A DNA stretch of 64,000 bases, from NCBI GenBank assembly GCA_949752735.1, contig OX457046.1, forward strand, positions 33,234,316-33,298,315, written 5' to 3'. The stretch is from Lumbricus terrestris (lineage: Eukaryota > Annelida > Clitellata > Crassiclitellata > Lumbricidae). Positions 44,757 through 56,414 of this stretch are shown in pieces. The notes under the pieces are model-generated. The model was given only the letters and a program-made list of their open reading frames with translations, did no database searches and was not told the origin of the DNA. Positions within the stretch are counted from its first letter, which is position 1; each line of letters starts with the position of its first letter. Position numbers and translations under genes: made by a program.

Positions 44757-44829
44757 TGCCCAGACCCGGGATTGAACCGGGGACCTTTAGATCTTCAGTC
44801 TAACGCTCTCCCAACTGAGCTATCTAGGC
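44757..44829 (-). tRNA. tRNA-Phe-GAA: tRNA-Phe(GAA), unit 18
   Basis: Intact copy. Confidence 0.97.
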
Positions 44830-45175
44830 CGGTGATATCAAACACAACGTTCCTTCTTGCAAAGCTAACTATATCCAAAATTAAAGCGAAACGATTTGCC
44901 AATCTGACTCTGTTGTCTTGAATTCTTGACATTAACAGCGATGAAGAAATATTCTTACAACATTTATCAGAAGTTTCAAAACACATGCTTGCCCTCTCTT
45001 CTTCCGGTAGGCCTATGTCTATCAAAACCATCACAGTTAAAAGTTAAGCTACCGCACATTGCTGGATTAATTAGAATTCAATGATAAATGCCCTAGCTGA
45101 ATGAAAAGACATTCAGCATTCATGATACGTGCTCTACTTCGGAGTTAAGTTACACGCTACATTTTAAAACGACGT

Positions 45176-45247
45176 TGACCCCGACGTGATTTGAACACGC
45201 AACCTTCTGATCTGGAGTCAGACGCGCTACCGTTGCGCCACGGAGTC
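45176..45247 (-). tRNA. tRNA-Trp-CCA: tRNA-Trp(CCA), unit 18
   Basis: Intact copy. Confidence 0.97.
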
Positions 45248-45529
45248 AGTACAACGAGAAACTGGCAAGATGCTCAATTGTTCATTTTCAAAATGCATAT
45301 TCTATCATCGCAGTAATGACCAGTAGAGCCCGAAAAAAACAGACAAGAGAAGCTTAAGACTAAGAGAACTCTTCACGAAGGGAGGTCACTTTTGTAAACA
45401 AACGAAAAGGAAAAACCCCACATTCGGTCAAGCTCTCAATTTTGGAAAACAGAAAAGCTATTGATTGAGTGAAACAGTCGAAACACACTCCTTTATTCAT
45501 TCAATCCCCACACGAACAGGATCAAAATG

Positions 45530-45600
45530 TGCATCGGCCGGGATTCGTACCCGGGCCGCCCGCGTGGCAGGCGAGCATTCTACCACTGAACCACCGATGC
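45530..45600 (-). tRNA. tRNA-Gly-GCC: tRNA-Gly(GCC), unit 18 Gly-, double T-loop variant
   Basis: The T loop reads TACGAAT: the U55-to-A change of unit 16 plus a second change at the sixth loop base. It lies exactly 4,096 bp from the unit 16 copy. Probably inactive. Confidence 0.65.
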
Positions 45601-45831
45601 TTGTTATTATCGTTGGCTGCTTGTTCTAATTCAGGCAGCATATTTTCGTCTATTCCTCTTCACTACAACACAATGACAGGTAAGATGGAATGATTTGCCT
45701 TTTGTGCACTTAATGAGATGGATAGAGAAGCAAAACAAGTGTGCTAAAATCGGAACATCTGTGTGATTCATGATACGTGTTGATACGAAGAGCAACGTGT
45801 TGATACGAAGAGCAGTTCACCACATCAACAA

Positions 45832-45902
45832 GCATCGGTGGTTCAGTGGTAGAATGCTCGCCTGCCACGCGGGCGGCCCGGGTTCGATTCCCGGCCGATG
45901 CA
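45832..45902 (+). tRNA. tRNA-Gly-GCC: tRNA-Gly(GCC), unit 18 GlyA
   Basis: Intact; downstream spacer has the 25-bp deletion. Confidence 0.97.
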
Positions 45903-46463
45903 CATTTTGATGCTTTTCATGTAAGGAATCAAGACTGGGATAGAATTCGGTACTTACTTTTCATGGCACTCATTGTTGCAGGATTGCAAAGTGGGGTTCA
46001 ACCTAATATTTCTGAATTGCAAGCATATGCGTGCGTACAAGGCAGTTGCTGGTGTAAAACATGCTCTTCATAATTCAGAGCGATATCAGCAATTTTGACC
46101 GATCGCGGAATTTAGTGGGTCTCATTGACCCGCCTTCAGTACATTTGCCACTATGTTCATTTCCGAATGCATATTGTTGGTCAACGCTTCTATGACCGAT
46201 TTCACCTAAACACGCAGGAGAATAATAATGACTTGAAACCAATTCCTCATCAGCACTCAACAATTTATCTGGCGAATTTGGAGCAGAATGTCACAATTTG
46301 CAATTGGTTTCCTCAAGAAGCAGACAAAATGAATATAATAAGAAGAATGATATGAAAACGTCGTTATTCATAACTTCAGGTAGGTAAAACATCAAATGCA
46401 AACTTGCTAGTTTGTGGGTCTGTGACAAGCGTTCAAAAGACAAGCAGCCAACGATAATAACAA

Positions 46464-46534
46464 GCATCGGTGGTTCAGTGGTAGAATGCTCGCCTGCCAC
46501 GCGGGCGGCCCGGGTTCGATTCCCGGCCGATGCA
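46464..46534 (+). tRNA. tRNA-Gly-GCC: tRNA-Gly(GCC), unit 19 GlyB
   Basis: Intact copy. Confidence 0.97.
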
Positions 46535-46791
46535 CATTTTGATCCTGTTCGTGTGGGGATTGAATGAATAAAGGAGTGTGTTTCGACTTTTCCCTCAATC
46601 AACAGTTTTTCTGTTTTCCAAAATTGAGAGCTTGACCGAATGTGGAGTTTTTTCTTTTCGTATGTTTACAAAAGTGACCTCCCGTCGTGAAGTGTTCTCC
46701 TAAGCGAGTCCGGCGCTAATTCTTTGCTTAAAAAAGCAAACAAAACCAGGAAGAAAAATTGTAACCGACCCCCGGGAATTAGTCGGGTGTT

Positions 46792-46864
46792 TGCCCAGAC
46801 CCGGGATTGAACCGGGGACCTTTAGATCTTCAGTCTAACGCTCTCCCAACTGAGCTATCTAGGC
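46792..46864 (-). tRNA. tRNA-Phe-GAA: tRNA-Phe(GAA), unit 19
   Basis: Intact copy. Confidence 0.97.
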
Positions 46865-47210
46865 CGGTGATATCAAACACAACGTTCCTTCTTGCAACGC
46901 TAACTATATCCAAAATTAAAGCGAAACGATTTGCCAATCTGACTCTGTTGTCTTGAATTCTTGACATTAACAGCGATGAAGAAATATTCTTACAACATTT
47001 ATCAGAAGTTTCAAAACACATGCTTGCCCTCTCTTCTTCCGGTAGGCCTATGTCTATCAAAACCATCACAGTTAAAAGTTAAGCTACCGCACATTGCTGG
47101 ATTAATTAGAATTCAATGATAAATGCCCTAGCTGAATGAAAAGACATTCAGCATTCATGATACGTGCTCTACTTCGGAGTTAAGTTACACGCTACATTTT
47201 AAAACGACGT

Positions 47211-47282
47211 TGACCCCGACGTGATTTGAACACGCAACCTTCTGATCTGGAGTCAGACGCGCTACCGTTGCGCCACGGAGTC
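47211..47282 (-). tRNA. tRNA-Trp-CCA: tRNA-Trp(CCA), unit 19
   Basis: Intact copy. Confidence 0.97.
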
Positions 47283-47564
47283 AGTACAACGAGAAACTGG
47301 CAAGATGCTCAATTGTTCATTTTCAAAATGCATATTCTATCATCGCAGTAATGACCAGTAGAGCCCGAAAAAAACAGACAAGAGAAGCTTAAGACTAAGA
47401 GAACTCTTCACGAAGGGAGGTCACTTTTGTAAACAAACGAAAAGGAAAAACCCCACATTCGGTCAAGCTCTCAATTTTGGAAAACAGAAAAGCTATTGAT
47501 TGAGTGAAACAGTCGAAACACACTCCTTTATTCATTCAATCCCCACACGAACAGGATCAAAATG

Positions 47565-47635
47565 TGCATCGGCCGGGAATCGAACCCGGGCCGCCCGCGT
47601 GGCAGGCGAGCATTCTACCACTGAACCACCGATGC
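47565..47635 (-). tRNA. tRNA-Gly-GCC: tRNA-Gly(GCC), unit 19 Gly-
   Basis: Intact copy. Confidence 0.97.
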
Positions 47636-47866
47636 TTGTTATTATCGTTGGCTGCTTGTTCTAATTCAGGCAGCATATTTTCGTCTATTCGTCTTCACTA
47701 CAACACAATGACAGGTAAGATGGAATGATTTGCCTTTTGTGCACTTAATGAGATGGATAGAGAAGCAAAACAAGTGTGCTAAAATCGGAACATCTGTGTG
47801 ATTCATGATACGTGTTGATACGAAGAGCAACGTGTTGATACGAAGAGCAGTTCACCACATCAACAA

Positions 47867-47937
47867 GCATCGGTGGTTCAGTGGTAGAATGCTCGCCTGC
47901 CACGCGGGCGGCCCGGGTTCGATTCCCGGCCGATGCA
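47867..47937 (+). tRNA. tRNA-Gly-GCC: tRNA-Gly(GCC), unit 19 GlyA
   Basis: Intact copy. Confidence 0.97.
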
Positions 47938-48523
47938 CATTTTGATGCTTTTCATGTAAGGAATCAAGACTGGGATAGAATTCGGTACTTACTTTTCATG
48001 GCACTCATTGTTGCAGGATTGCAAAGTGGGGTTCAACCTAATATTTCTGAATTGCAAGCATATGCGTGCGTACAAGGCAGTTGCTGGTGTAAAACATGCT
48101 CTTCATAATCGCTGGACTAAGTTTGGCTTCGAATTCAGAGCGATATCAGCAATTTTGACCGATCGCGGAATTTAGTGGGTCTCATTGACCCGCCTTCAGT
48201 ACATTTGCCACTATGTTCATTTCCGAATGCATATTGTTGGTCAACGCTTCTATGACCGATTTCACCTAAACACGCAGGAGAATAATAATGACTTGAAACC
48301 AATTCCTCATCAGCACTCAACAATTTATCTGGCGAATTTGGAGCAGAATGTCACAATTTGCAATTGGTTTCCTCAAGAAGCAGACAAAATGAATATAATA
48401 AGAAGAATGATTTGAAAACGTCGTTATTCATAACTTCAGGTAGGTAAAACATCAAATGCAAACTTGCTAGTTTGTGGGTCTGTGACAAGCGTTCAAAAGA
48501 CAAGCAGCCAACGATAATAACAA

Positions 48524-48594
48524 GCATCGGTGGTTCAGTGGTAGAATGCTCGCCTGCCACGCGGGCGGCCCGGGTTCGATTCCCGGCCGATGCA
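48524..48594 (+). tRNA. tRNA-Gly-GCC: tRNA-Gly(GCC), unit 20 GlyB
   Basis: Intact copy. Confidence 0.97.
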
Positions 48595-48851
48595 CATTTT
48601 GATCCTGTTCGTGTGGGGATTGAATGAATAAAGGAGTGTGTTTCGACTTTTCCCTCAATCAACAGTTTTTCTGTTTTCCAAAATTGAGAGCTTGACCGAA
48701 TGTGGAGTTTTTTCTTTTCGTATGTTTACAAAAGTGACCTCCCGTCGTGAAGTGTTCTCCTAAGCGAGTCCGGCGCTAATTTTTTGCTTAAAAAAGCAAA
48801 CAAAACCAGGAAGAAAAATTGTAACCGACCCCCGGGAATTAGTCGGGTGTT

Positions 48852-48924
48852 TGCCCAGACCCGGGATTGAACCGGGGACCTTTAGATCTTCAGTCTAACG
48901 CTCTCCCAACTGAGCTATCTAGGC
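48852..48924 (-). tRNA. tRNA-Phe-GAA: tRNA-Phe(GAA), unit 20
   Basis: Intact copy. Confidence 0.97.
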
Positions 48925-49270
48925 CGGTGATATCAAACACAACGTTCCTTCTTGCAAAGCTAACTATATCCAAAATTAAAGCGAAACGATTTGCCAATCT
49001 GACTCTGTTGTCTTGAATTCTTGACATTAACAGCGATGAAGAAATATTCTTACAACATTTATCAGAAGTTTCAAAACACATGCTTGCCCTCTCTTCTTCC
49101 GGTAGGCCTATGTCTATCAAAACCATCACAGTTAAAAGTTAAGCTACCGCACATTGCTGGATTAATTAGAATTCAATGATAAATGCCCTAGCTGAATGAA
49201 AAGACATTCAGCATTCATGATACGTGCTCTACTTCGGAGTTAAGTTACACGCTACATTTTAAAACGACGT

Positions 49271-49342
49271 TGACCCCGACGTGATTTGAACACGCAACCT
49301 TCTGATCTGGAGTCAGACGCGCTACCGTTGCGCCACGGAGTC
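49271..49342 (-). tRNA. tRNA-Trp-CCA: tRNA-Trp(CCA), unit 20
   Basis: Intact copy. Confidence 0.97.
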
Positions 49343-49624
49343 AGTACAACGAGAAACTGGCAAGATGCTCAATTGTTCATTTTCAAAATGCATATTCTAT
49401 CATCGCAGTAATGACCAGTAGAGCCCGAAAAAAACAGACAAGAGAAGCTTAAGACTAAGAGAACTCTTCACGAAGGGAGGTCACTTTTGTAAACAAACGA
49501 AAAGGAAAAACCCCACATTCGGTCAAGCTCTCAATTTTGGAAAACAGAAAAGCTATTGATTGAGTGAAACAGTCGAAACACACTCCTTTATTCATTCAAT
49601 CCCCACACGAACAGGATCAAAATG

Positions 49625-49695
49625 TGCATCGGCCGGGAATCGAACCCGGGCCGCCCGCGTGGCAGGCGAGCATTCTACCACTGAACCACCGATGC
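49625..49695 (-). tRNA. tRNA-Gly-GCC: tRNA-Gly(GCC), unit 20 Gly-
   Basis: Intact copy; the next Gly- gene is 6.7 kb further on, because units 21-23 lack it. Confidence 0.97.
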
Positions 49696-49926
49696 TTGTT
49701 ATTATCGTTGGCTGCTTGTTCTAATTCAGGCAGCATATTTTCGTCTATTCCTCTTCACTACAACACAATGACAGGTAAGATGGAATGATTTGCCTTTTGT
49801 GCACTTAATGAGATGGATAGAGAAGCAAAACAAGTGTGCTAAAATCGGAACATCTGTGTGATTCATGATACGTGTTGATACGAAGAGCAACGTGTTGATA
49901 CGAAGAGCAGTTCACCACATCAACAA

Positions 49927-49997
49927 GCATCGGTGGTTCAGTGGTAGAATGCTCGCCTGCCACGCGGGCGGCCCGGGTTCGATTCCCGGCCGATGCA
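49927..49997 (+). tRNA. tRNA-Gly-GCC: tRNA-Gly(GCC), unit 20 GlyA
   Basis: Intact copy. Confidence 0.97.
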
Positions 49998-50583
49998 CAT
50001 TTTGATGCTTTTCATGTAAGGAATCAAGACTGGGATAGAATTCGGTACTTACTTTTCATGGCACTCATTGTTGCAGGATTGCAAAGTGGGGTTCAACCTA
50101 ATATTTCTGAATTGCAAGCATATGCGTGCGTACAAGGCAGTTGCTGGTGTAAAACATGCTCTTCATAATCACTGGACTAAGTTTGGCTTCGAATTCAGAG
50201 CGATATCAGCAATTTTGACCGATCGCGGAATTTAGTGGGTCTCATTGACCCGCCTTCAGTACATTTGCCACTATGTTCATTTCCGAATGCATATTGTTGG
50301 TCAACGCTTCTATGACCGATTTCACCTAAACACGCAGGAGAATAATAATGACTTGAAACCAATTCCTCATCAGCACTCAACAATTTATCTGGCGAATTTG
50401 GAGCAGAATGTCACAATTTGCAATTGGTTTCCTCAAGAAGCAGACAAAATGAATATAATAAGAAGAATGATATGAAAACGTCGTTATTCATAACTTCAGG
50501 TAGGTAAAACATCAAATGCAAACTTGCTAGTTTGTGGGTCTGTGACAAGCGTTCAAAAGACAAGCAGCCAACGATAATAACAA

Positions 50584-50654
50584 GCATCGGTGGTTCAGTG
50601 GTAGAATGCTCGCCTGCCACGCGGGCGGCCCGGGTTCGATTCCCGGCCGATGCA
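50584..50654 (+). tRNA. tRNA-Gly-GCC: tRNA-Gly(GCC), unit 21 GlyB
   Basis: Intact copy. Confidence 0.97.
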
Positions 50655-50911
50655 CATTTTGATCCTGTTCGTGTGGGGATTGAATGAATAAAGGAGTGTG
50701 TTTCGACTTTTCCCTCAATCAACAGTTTTTCTGTTTTCCAAAATTGAGAGCTTGACCGAATGTGGAGTTTTTTCTTTTCGTATGTTTACAAAAGTGACCT
50801 CCCGTCGTGAAGTGTTCTCCTAAGCGAGTCCGGCGCTAATTTTTTGCTTAAAAAAGCAAACAAAACCAGGAAGAAAAATTGTAACCGACCCCCGGGAATT
50901 AGTCGGGTGTT

Positions 50912-50984
50912 TGCCCAGACCCGGGATTGAACCGGGGACCTTTAGATCTTCAGTCTAACGCTCTCCCAACTGAGCTATCTAGGC
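50912..50984 (-). tRNA. tRNA-Phe-GAA: tRNA-Phe(GAA), unit 21
   Basis: Intact copy. Confidence 0.97.
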
Positions 50985-51330
50985 CGGTGATATCAAACAC
51001 AACGTTCCTTCTTGCAAAGCTAACTATATCCAAAATTAAAGCGAAACGATTTCCCAATCTGACTCTGTTGTCTTGAATTCTTGACATTAACAGCGATGAA
51101 GAAATATTCTTACAACATTTATCAGAAGTTTCAAAACACATGCTTGCCCTCTCTTCTTCCGGTAGGCCTATGTCTATCAAAACCATCACAGTTAAAAGTT
51201 AAGCTACCGCACATTGCTGGATTAATTAGAATTCAATGATAAATGCCCTAGCTGAATGAAAAGACATTCAGCATTCATGATACGTGCTCTACTTCGGAGT
51301 TAAGTTACACGCTACATTTTAAAACGACGT

Positions 51331-51402
51331 TGACCCCGACGTGATTTGAACACGCAACCTTCTGATCTGGAGTCAGACGCGCTACCGTTGCGCCACGGAG
51401 TC
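51331..51402 (-). tRNA. tRNA-Trp-CCA: tRNA-Trp(CCA), unit 21
   Basis: Intact; the sequence to its right switches to the diverged type near 51425. Confidence 0.97.
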
Positions 51403-51728
51403 AGTACAACGAGAAACTGGCAAGACGCTCAATTGTTCATTTTCAAAATGCTTATCTGTCATCGCAGTAATGACCAGTAGAGCCCGAAAAAACCCAGACA
51501 AGACAAGCTCAAGATGATTACGAAGATCGTTCTAATTCAGGCAGCAAGCATATTTTCGTCAATTCCTCTTCACTACAAAACAATAGCAGGTAAGATGGAA
51601 TGATTTGCCTTTTGTGCACTTAATGAGATCGATGGAGAAGCTAAAATCGGAACATCTGTGTGATTCATGATACGTGTTGATGCGAAGAGCAACGTGTTGA
51701 TACGAAGAGCAGTTCACCACATCAACAA

Positions 51729-51799
51729 GCATCGGTGGTTCAGTGGTAGAATGCTCGCCTGCCACGCGGGCGGCCCGGGTTCGATTCCCGGCCGATGCA
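51729..51799 (+). tRNA. tRNA-Gly-GCC: tRNA-Gly(GCC), GlyA/GlyB hybrid, unit 21/22
   Basis: The gene body is intact. Its 5' flank is GlyA-type (CAGTTCACCACATCAACAA) and its 3' flank GlyB-type (CGCGCCTGTTCGTG). There is no TTTT until about 60 nt downstream (TTTTT near 51857), so termination would be late. Confidence 0.93.
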
Positions 51800-52053
51800 C
51801 GCGCCTGTTCGTGTACGGAATGAATGAATAAATCCTGAGCGTGTTTCGACTTTTTCACTCATTCAACAGTGTTCTGCTTTTCAAAATCGAGAGCTTGACC
51901 GAATGTAGAATTTTTCTTTTCTTATGTTTACAAAAGTTACTTCCCGTTGTGAAGAGTTCTCTGAAGCGAGTCCGATGTTAAGTTTTTGCTTGAAAAAGCA
52001 AACAAAACCAGGAAGGAAAATTGTAACCGACCCCCGGGAATTAGTCGGGTGTT

Positions 52054-52126
52054 TGCCCAGACCCGGGATTGAACCGGGGACCTTTAGATCTTCAGTCTAA
52101 CGCTCTCCCAACTGAGCTATCTAGGC
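52054..52126 (-). tRNA. tRNA-Phe-GAA: tRNA-Phe(GAA), unit 22
   Basis: Gene identical to the rest although its flanks differ; trailer T run is TTTT. Confidence 0.97.
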
Positions 52127-52441
52127 CGGTGATATCGAACACAACGCTCCTTCTTGCAAAGCTAACTACATCCAAATTAAAGCGAAACGATTTGCCATTC
52201 TGACTCTGCTGTCTTGAGTTCTTGACATTACCATCGACATTTATCAAAACACATGCTTGTCCTCTCTTCTTTATGGAAAGTCGATCAAAATCATCACAGT
52301 TAAAAGTTAAGCTATCGCACATTGCTGGAATTGGCCAAATTACAATTCAATGATAAGTACCTTATGTGAACGGAAAGACATTCAACAATCCCTCGTTCTC
52401 TACTTCGCAGTTAAGTTACACGCTACATTTTAAAACGAAGT

Positions 52442-52513
52442 TGACCCCGACGTGATTTGAACACGCAACCTTCTGATCTGGAGTCAGACGCGCTACCGTT
52501 GCGCCACGGAGTC
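52442..52513 (-). tRNA. tRNA-Trp-CCA: tRNA-Trp(CCA), unit 22
   Basis: Intact gene in diverged flanks. Confidence 0.97.
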
Positions 52514-52835
52514 AGTACAATTGCAAATTGTCAAGTTGCTCAATAGTTCATTTAAAAAAACATATATATTTATCATCGCACTAATGACCAGTTGACCACG
52601 AGAAAACAGACAAGAGAAACATAAGATGATTACGAAGATCGTTCTAATTTAAGCAGAATATTTTCGTCAATTCCTTTTCACTACAACACAATGACAAGTA
52701 AGATTGAATGATGTGCCTTTTGCCTACCGGTACTTAATAAGACCGATAGAGAAGTAAAACAAGTATGCTCAAATCGGAACGTCTGTGTGATTCATGATAC
52801 GTGTTGATACGAAGAGCAGTTCATCACATCAACAA

Positions 52836-52906
52836 GCTTCGGTGGTTCAGTGGTAGAATGCTCGCCTGCCACGCGGGCGGCCCGGGTTCGATTCCCGGCC
52901 GATGCA
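52836..52906 (+). tRNA. tRNA-Gly-GCC: tRNA-Gly(GCC), unit 22 GlyA, acceptor variant
   Basis: Begins GCTTCGG instead of GCATCGG, giving a U3-U70 mismatch in the acceptor stem. Shared with 62267. Only one upstream 20-mer. Confidence 0.85.
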
Positions 52907-53472
52907 CATTTTGATGCTTTTCATGTAAGGAATCAAGACTAGGATGGAATTCGGTACTTACTCTTCATGGCACTCATTGTTGCAGGATTGCAAAGTGGGG
53001 TTCAACCTAATAGTTCTGAATTGCAAGCATGTGCGTGCGCACAAGGCAATTGCTGGTGTGAAACATGGCTTTGAAATTATTCTAAGCGATATCAGGCCGG
53101 CTATTTTGACCGATCCCGGAATTTAGTGGGTCTCATTGCCCCGCAGTCAGTACATACGCCAATATAATTATGTTCATTTCCGAATGCATATTGGTCAACG
53201 CTTCTATAACCAATTTTGCCTAAACACGCAAAAGACCAATGACTTGAAGCCAATTCCTCATCAGCACTCAACAATTTATCTGGCGAATTTGGAGCAGAAT
53301 GTCACTATTTGCAACTGCGATTTTCTCAAGAAACAGACAAATATAATAATAAGAACGATGTGAAAACGTCGTTATTCATAAATAAAAGCAGGTAAAACAC
53401 GAAACGCAAACTTGATCGCTTGTGGGGTCTGTGAGAAGCGTTCAAAAGACTAGCAGCGAACGATGATAACAA

Positions 53473-53543
53473 GCATCGGTGGTTCAGTGGTAGAATGCTC
53501 GCCTGCCACGCGGGCGGCCCGGGTTCGATTCCCGGCCGATGCA
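53473..53543 (+). tRNA. tRNA-Gly-GCC: tRNA-Gly(GCC), unit 23 GlyB
   Basis: Intact gene; 3' flank CGCGCCTGTTCG lacks the usual nearby TTTT. Confidence 0.94.
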
Positions 53544-53797
53544 CGCGCCTGTTCGTGTAAGGAATGAATGAATAAATCCTGAGCGTGTTTCGACTTTTTC
53601 ACTCATTCAACAGTGTTCTGTTTTTCAAAATCGAGAGCTTGACCGAATGTAGAAATTTTCTTTTCGTATGTTTACAAAAGTTACTTCCCGTTGTGAAGAG
53701 TTCTCTGAAGCGAGTCCGATGTTAAGTTTTTGCTTTAAAAAGCAAACAAAACCAGGAAGGAAAATTGTAACCGACCCCCGGGAATTAGTCGGGTGTT

Positions 53798-53870
53798 TGC
53801 CCAGACCCGGGATTGAACCGGGGACCTTTAGATCTTCAGTCTAACGCTCTCCCAACTGAGCTATCTAGGC
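53798..53870 (-). tRNA. tRNA-Phe-GAA: tRNA-Phe(GAA), unit 23
   Basis: Intact gene in diverged flanks. Confidence 0.97.
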
Positions 53871-54178
53871 CGGTGATATCAAACACACCGCTCCTTCTTG
53901 CAAAGCTAACTACATCCAAATTAAAGCGAAACGATTTGCCATTCTGACTCTGTTGTCTTGAGTTCTTGACATTACCATCGACATTTATCAAAACACATGC
54001 TTGTCCTCTCTTCTTTATGGAAAGTCGATCAAAATCATCACAGGTAAAAGTTAAGCTATCGCACATTGCTGGATTTGGCCAAATTACAATTCAATGATAA
54101 GTACCTTAGGTGAATGGAAAGACATTCAACGATCCCTCGTTCTCTACTTCGCTTCCACGCTACATTTTAAAACGAAGT

Positions 54179-54250
54179 TCACCCCGACGTGATTTGAACA
54201 CGCAACCTTCTGATCTGGAGTCAGACGCGCTACCGTTGCGCCACGGAGTC
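54179..54250 (-). tRNA. tRNA-Trp-CCA: tRNA-Trp(CCA), unit 23, acceptor variant
   Basis: The acceptor 3' strand ends CGGGGTG instead of CGGGGTC, so the first pair is G1-G72. Shared with 63610. Confidence 0.82.
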
Positions 54251-54586
54251 AGTACAATTGCAAATCGTCAAGTTGCTCAATAGTTCATTTAAAAAAACAT
54301 ATATATTTATCATCGCACTAATGACCTGTTGACCACGAAAAAACAGACAAGAGAAGCATAAGATGATTACGAAGATCGTTCTAATTTAGGCGGCATATTT
54401 TCGTCAATTCCTCTTCACTACACCACAATGACAGATAAGATGGAATGATGTCCCTTTTGCATAATTATTAAGTCCGATAGAGAAGTAAAACAAGTATGCT
54501 CAAATCGGAACGTCTGTGTGATTCATGATACGTGTTGATACGAAGAGCAACGTGTTGATACGAAGAGCAGTTCACCACATCAACAA

Positions 54587-54657
54587 GCATCGGTGGTTCA
54601 GTGGTAGAATGCTCGCCTGCCACGCGGGCGGCCCGGGTTCGATTCCCGGCCGATGCA
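54587..54657 (+). tRNA. tRNA-Gly-GCC: tRNA-Gly(GCC), unit 23 GlyA
   Basis: Intact; 5' flank is diverged-type while its 3' flank is standard-type, so a recombination border lies at or near the gene. Confidence 0.97.
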
Positions 54658-55243
54658 CATTTTGATGCTTTTCATGTAAGGAATCAAGACTGGGATAGAA
54701 TTCGGTACTTACTTTTCATGGCACTCATTGTTGCAGGATTGCAAAGTGGGGTTCAACCTAATATTTCTGAATTGCAAGCATATGCGTGCGTACAAGGCAG
54801 TTGCTGGTGTAAAACATGCTCTTCATAATCGCTGGACTAAGTTTGGCTTCGAATTCAGAGCGATATCAGCAATTTTGACCGATCGCGGAATTTAGTGGGT
54901 CTCATTGACCCGCCTTCAGTACATTTGCCACTATGTTCATTTCCGAATGCATATTGTTGGTCAACGCTTCTATGACCGATTTCACCTAAACACGCAGGAG
55001 AATAATAATGACTTGAAACCAATTCCTCATCAGCACTCAACAATTTATCTGGCGAATTTGGAGCAGAATGTCACAATTTGCAATTGGTTTCCTCAAGAAG
55101 CAGACAAAATGAATATAATAAGAAGAATGATTTGAAAACGTCGTTATTCATAACTTCAGGTAGGTAAAACATCAAATGCAAACTTGCTAGTTTGTGGGTC
55201 TGTGACAAGCGTTCAAAAGACAAGCAGCCAACGATAATAACAA

Positions 55244-55314
55244 GCATCGGTGGTTCAGTGGTAGAATGCTCGCCTGCCACGCGGGCGGCCCGGGTTCGAT
55301 TCCCGGCCGATGCA
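55244..55314 (+). tRNA. tRNA-Gly-GCC: tRNA-Gly(GCC), unit 24 GlyB
   Basis: Intact copy. Confidence 0.97.
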
Positions 55315-55571
55315 CATTTTGATCCTGTTCGTGTGGGGATTGAATGAATAAAGGAGTGTGTTTCGACTTTTCCCTCAATCAACAGTTTTTCTGTTTTCCA
55401 AAATTGAGAGCTTGACCGAATGTGGAGTTTTTTCTTTTCGTATGTATACAAAAGTGACCTCCCGTCGTGAAGTGTTCTCCTAAGCGAGTCCGGCGCTAAT
55501 TTTTTGCTTAAAAAAGCAAACAAAACCAGGAAGAAAAATTGTAACCGACCCCCGGGAATTAGTCGGGTGTT

Positions 55572-55644
55572 TGCCCAGACCCGGGATTGAACCGGGGACC
55601 TTTAGATCTTCAGTCTAACGCTCTCCCAACTGAGCTATCTAGGC
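55572..55644 (-). tRNA. tRNA-Phe-GAA: tRNA-Phe(GAA), unit 24
   Basis: Intact copy. Confidence 0.97.
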
Positions 55645-55990
55645 CGGTGATATCAAACACAACGTTCCTTCTTGCAAAGCTAACTATATCCAAAATTAAA
55701 GCGAAACGATTTGCCAATCTGACTCTGTTGTCTTGAATTCTTGACATTAACAGCGATGAAGAAATATTCTTACAACATTTATCAGAAGTTTCAAAACACA
55801 TGCTTGCCCTCTCTTCTTCCGGTAGGCCTATGTCTATCAAAACCATCACAGTTAAAAGTTAAGCTACCGCACATTGCTGGATTAATTAGAATTCAATGAT
55901 AAATGCCCTAGCTGAATGAAAAGACATTCAGCATTCATGATACGTGCTCTACTTCGGAGTTAAGTTACACGCTACATTTTAAAACGACGT

Positions 55991-56062
55991 TGACCCCGAC
56001 GTGATTTGAACACGCAACCTTCTGATCTGGAGTCAGACGCGCTACCGTTGCGCCACGGAGTC
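55991..56062 (-). tRNA. tRNA-Trp-CCA: tRNA-Trp(CCA), unit 24
   Basis: Intact copy. Confidence 0.97.
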
Positions 56063-56343
56063 AGTACAACGAGAAACTGGCAAGATGCTCAATTGTTCAT
56101 TTTCAAAATGCATATTCTATCATCGCAGTAATGACCAGTAGAGCCCGAAAAAACAGACAAGAGAAGCTTAAGACTAAGAGAACTCCTCACGAAGGGAGGT
56201 CACTTTTGTAAACATACGAAAAGAAAAAACCCCACATTCGGTCAAGCTCTCAATTTTGGAAAACAGAAAAGCTATTGATTGAGTGAAACAGTCGAAACAC
56301 ACTCCTTTATTCATTCAATCCCCACACGAACAGGATCAAAATG

Positions 56344-56414
56344 TGCATCGGCCGGGAATCGAACCCGGGCCGCCCGCGTGGCAGGCGAGCATTCTACCAC
56401 TGAACCACCGATGC
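56344..56414 (-). tRNA. tRNA-Gly-GCC: tRNA-Gly(GCC), unit 24 Gly-
   Basis: Intact; AATGATAATAAC 5' flank as in units 14 and 15. Confidence 0.97.
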
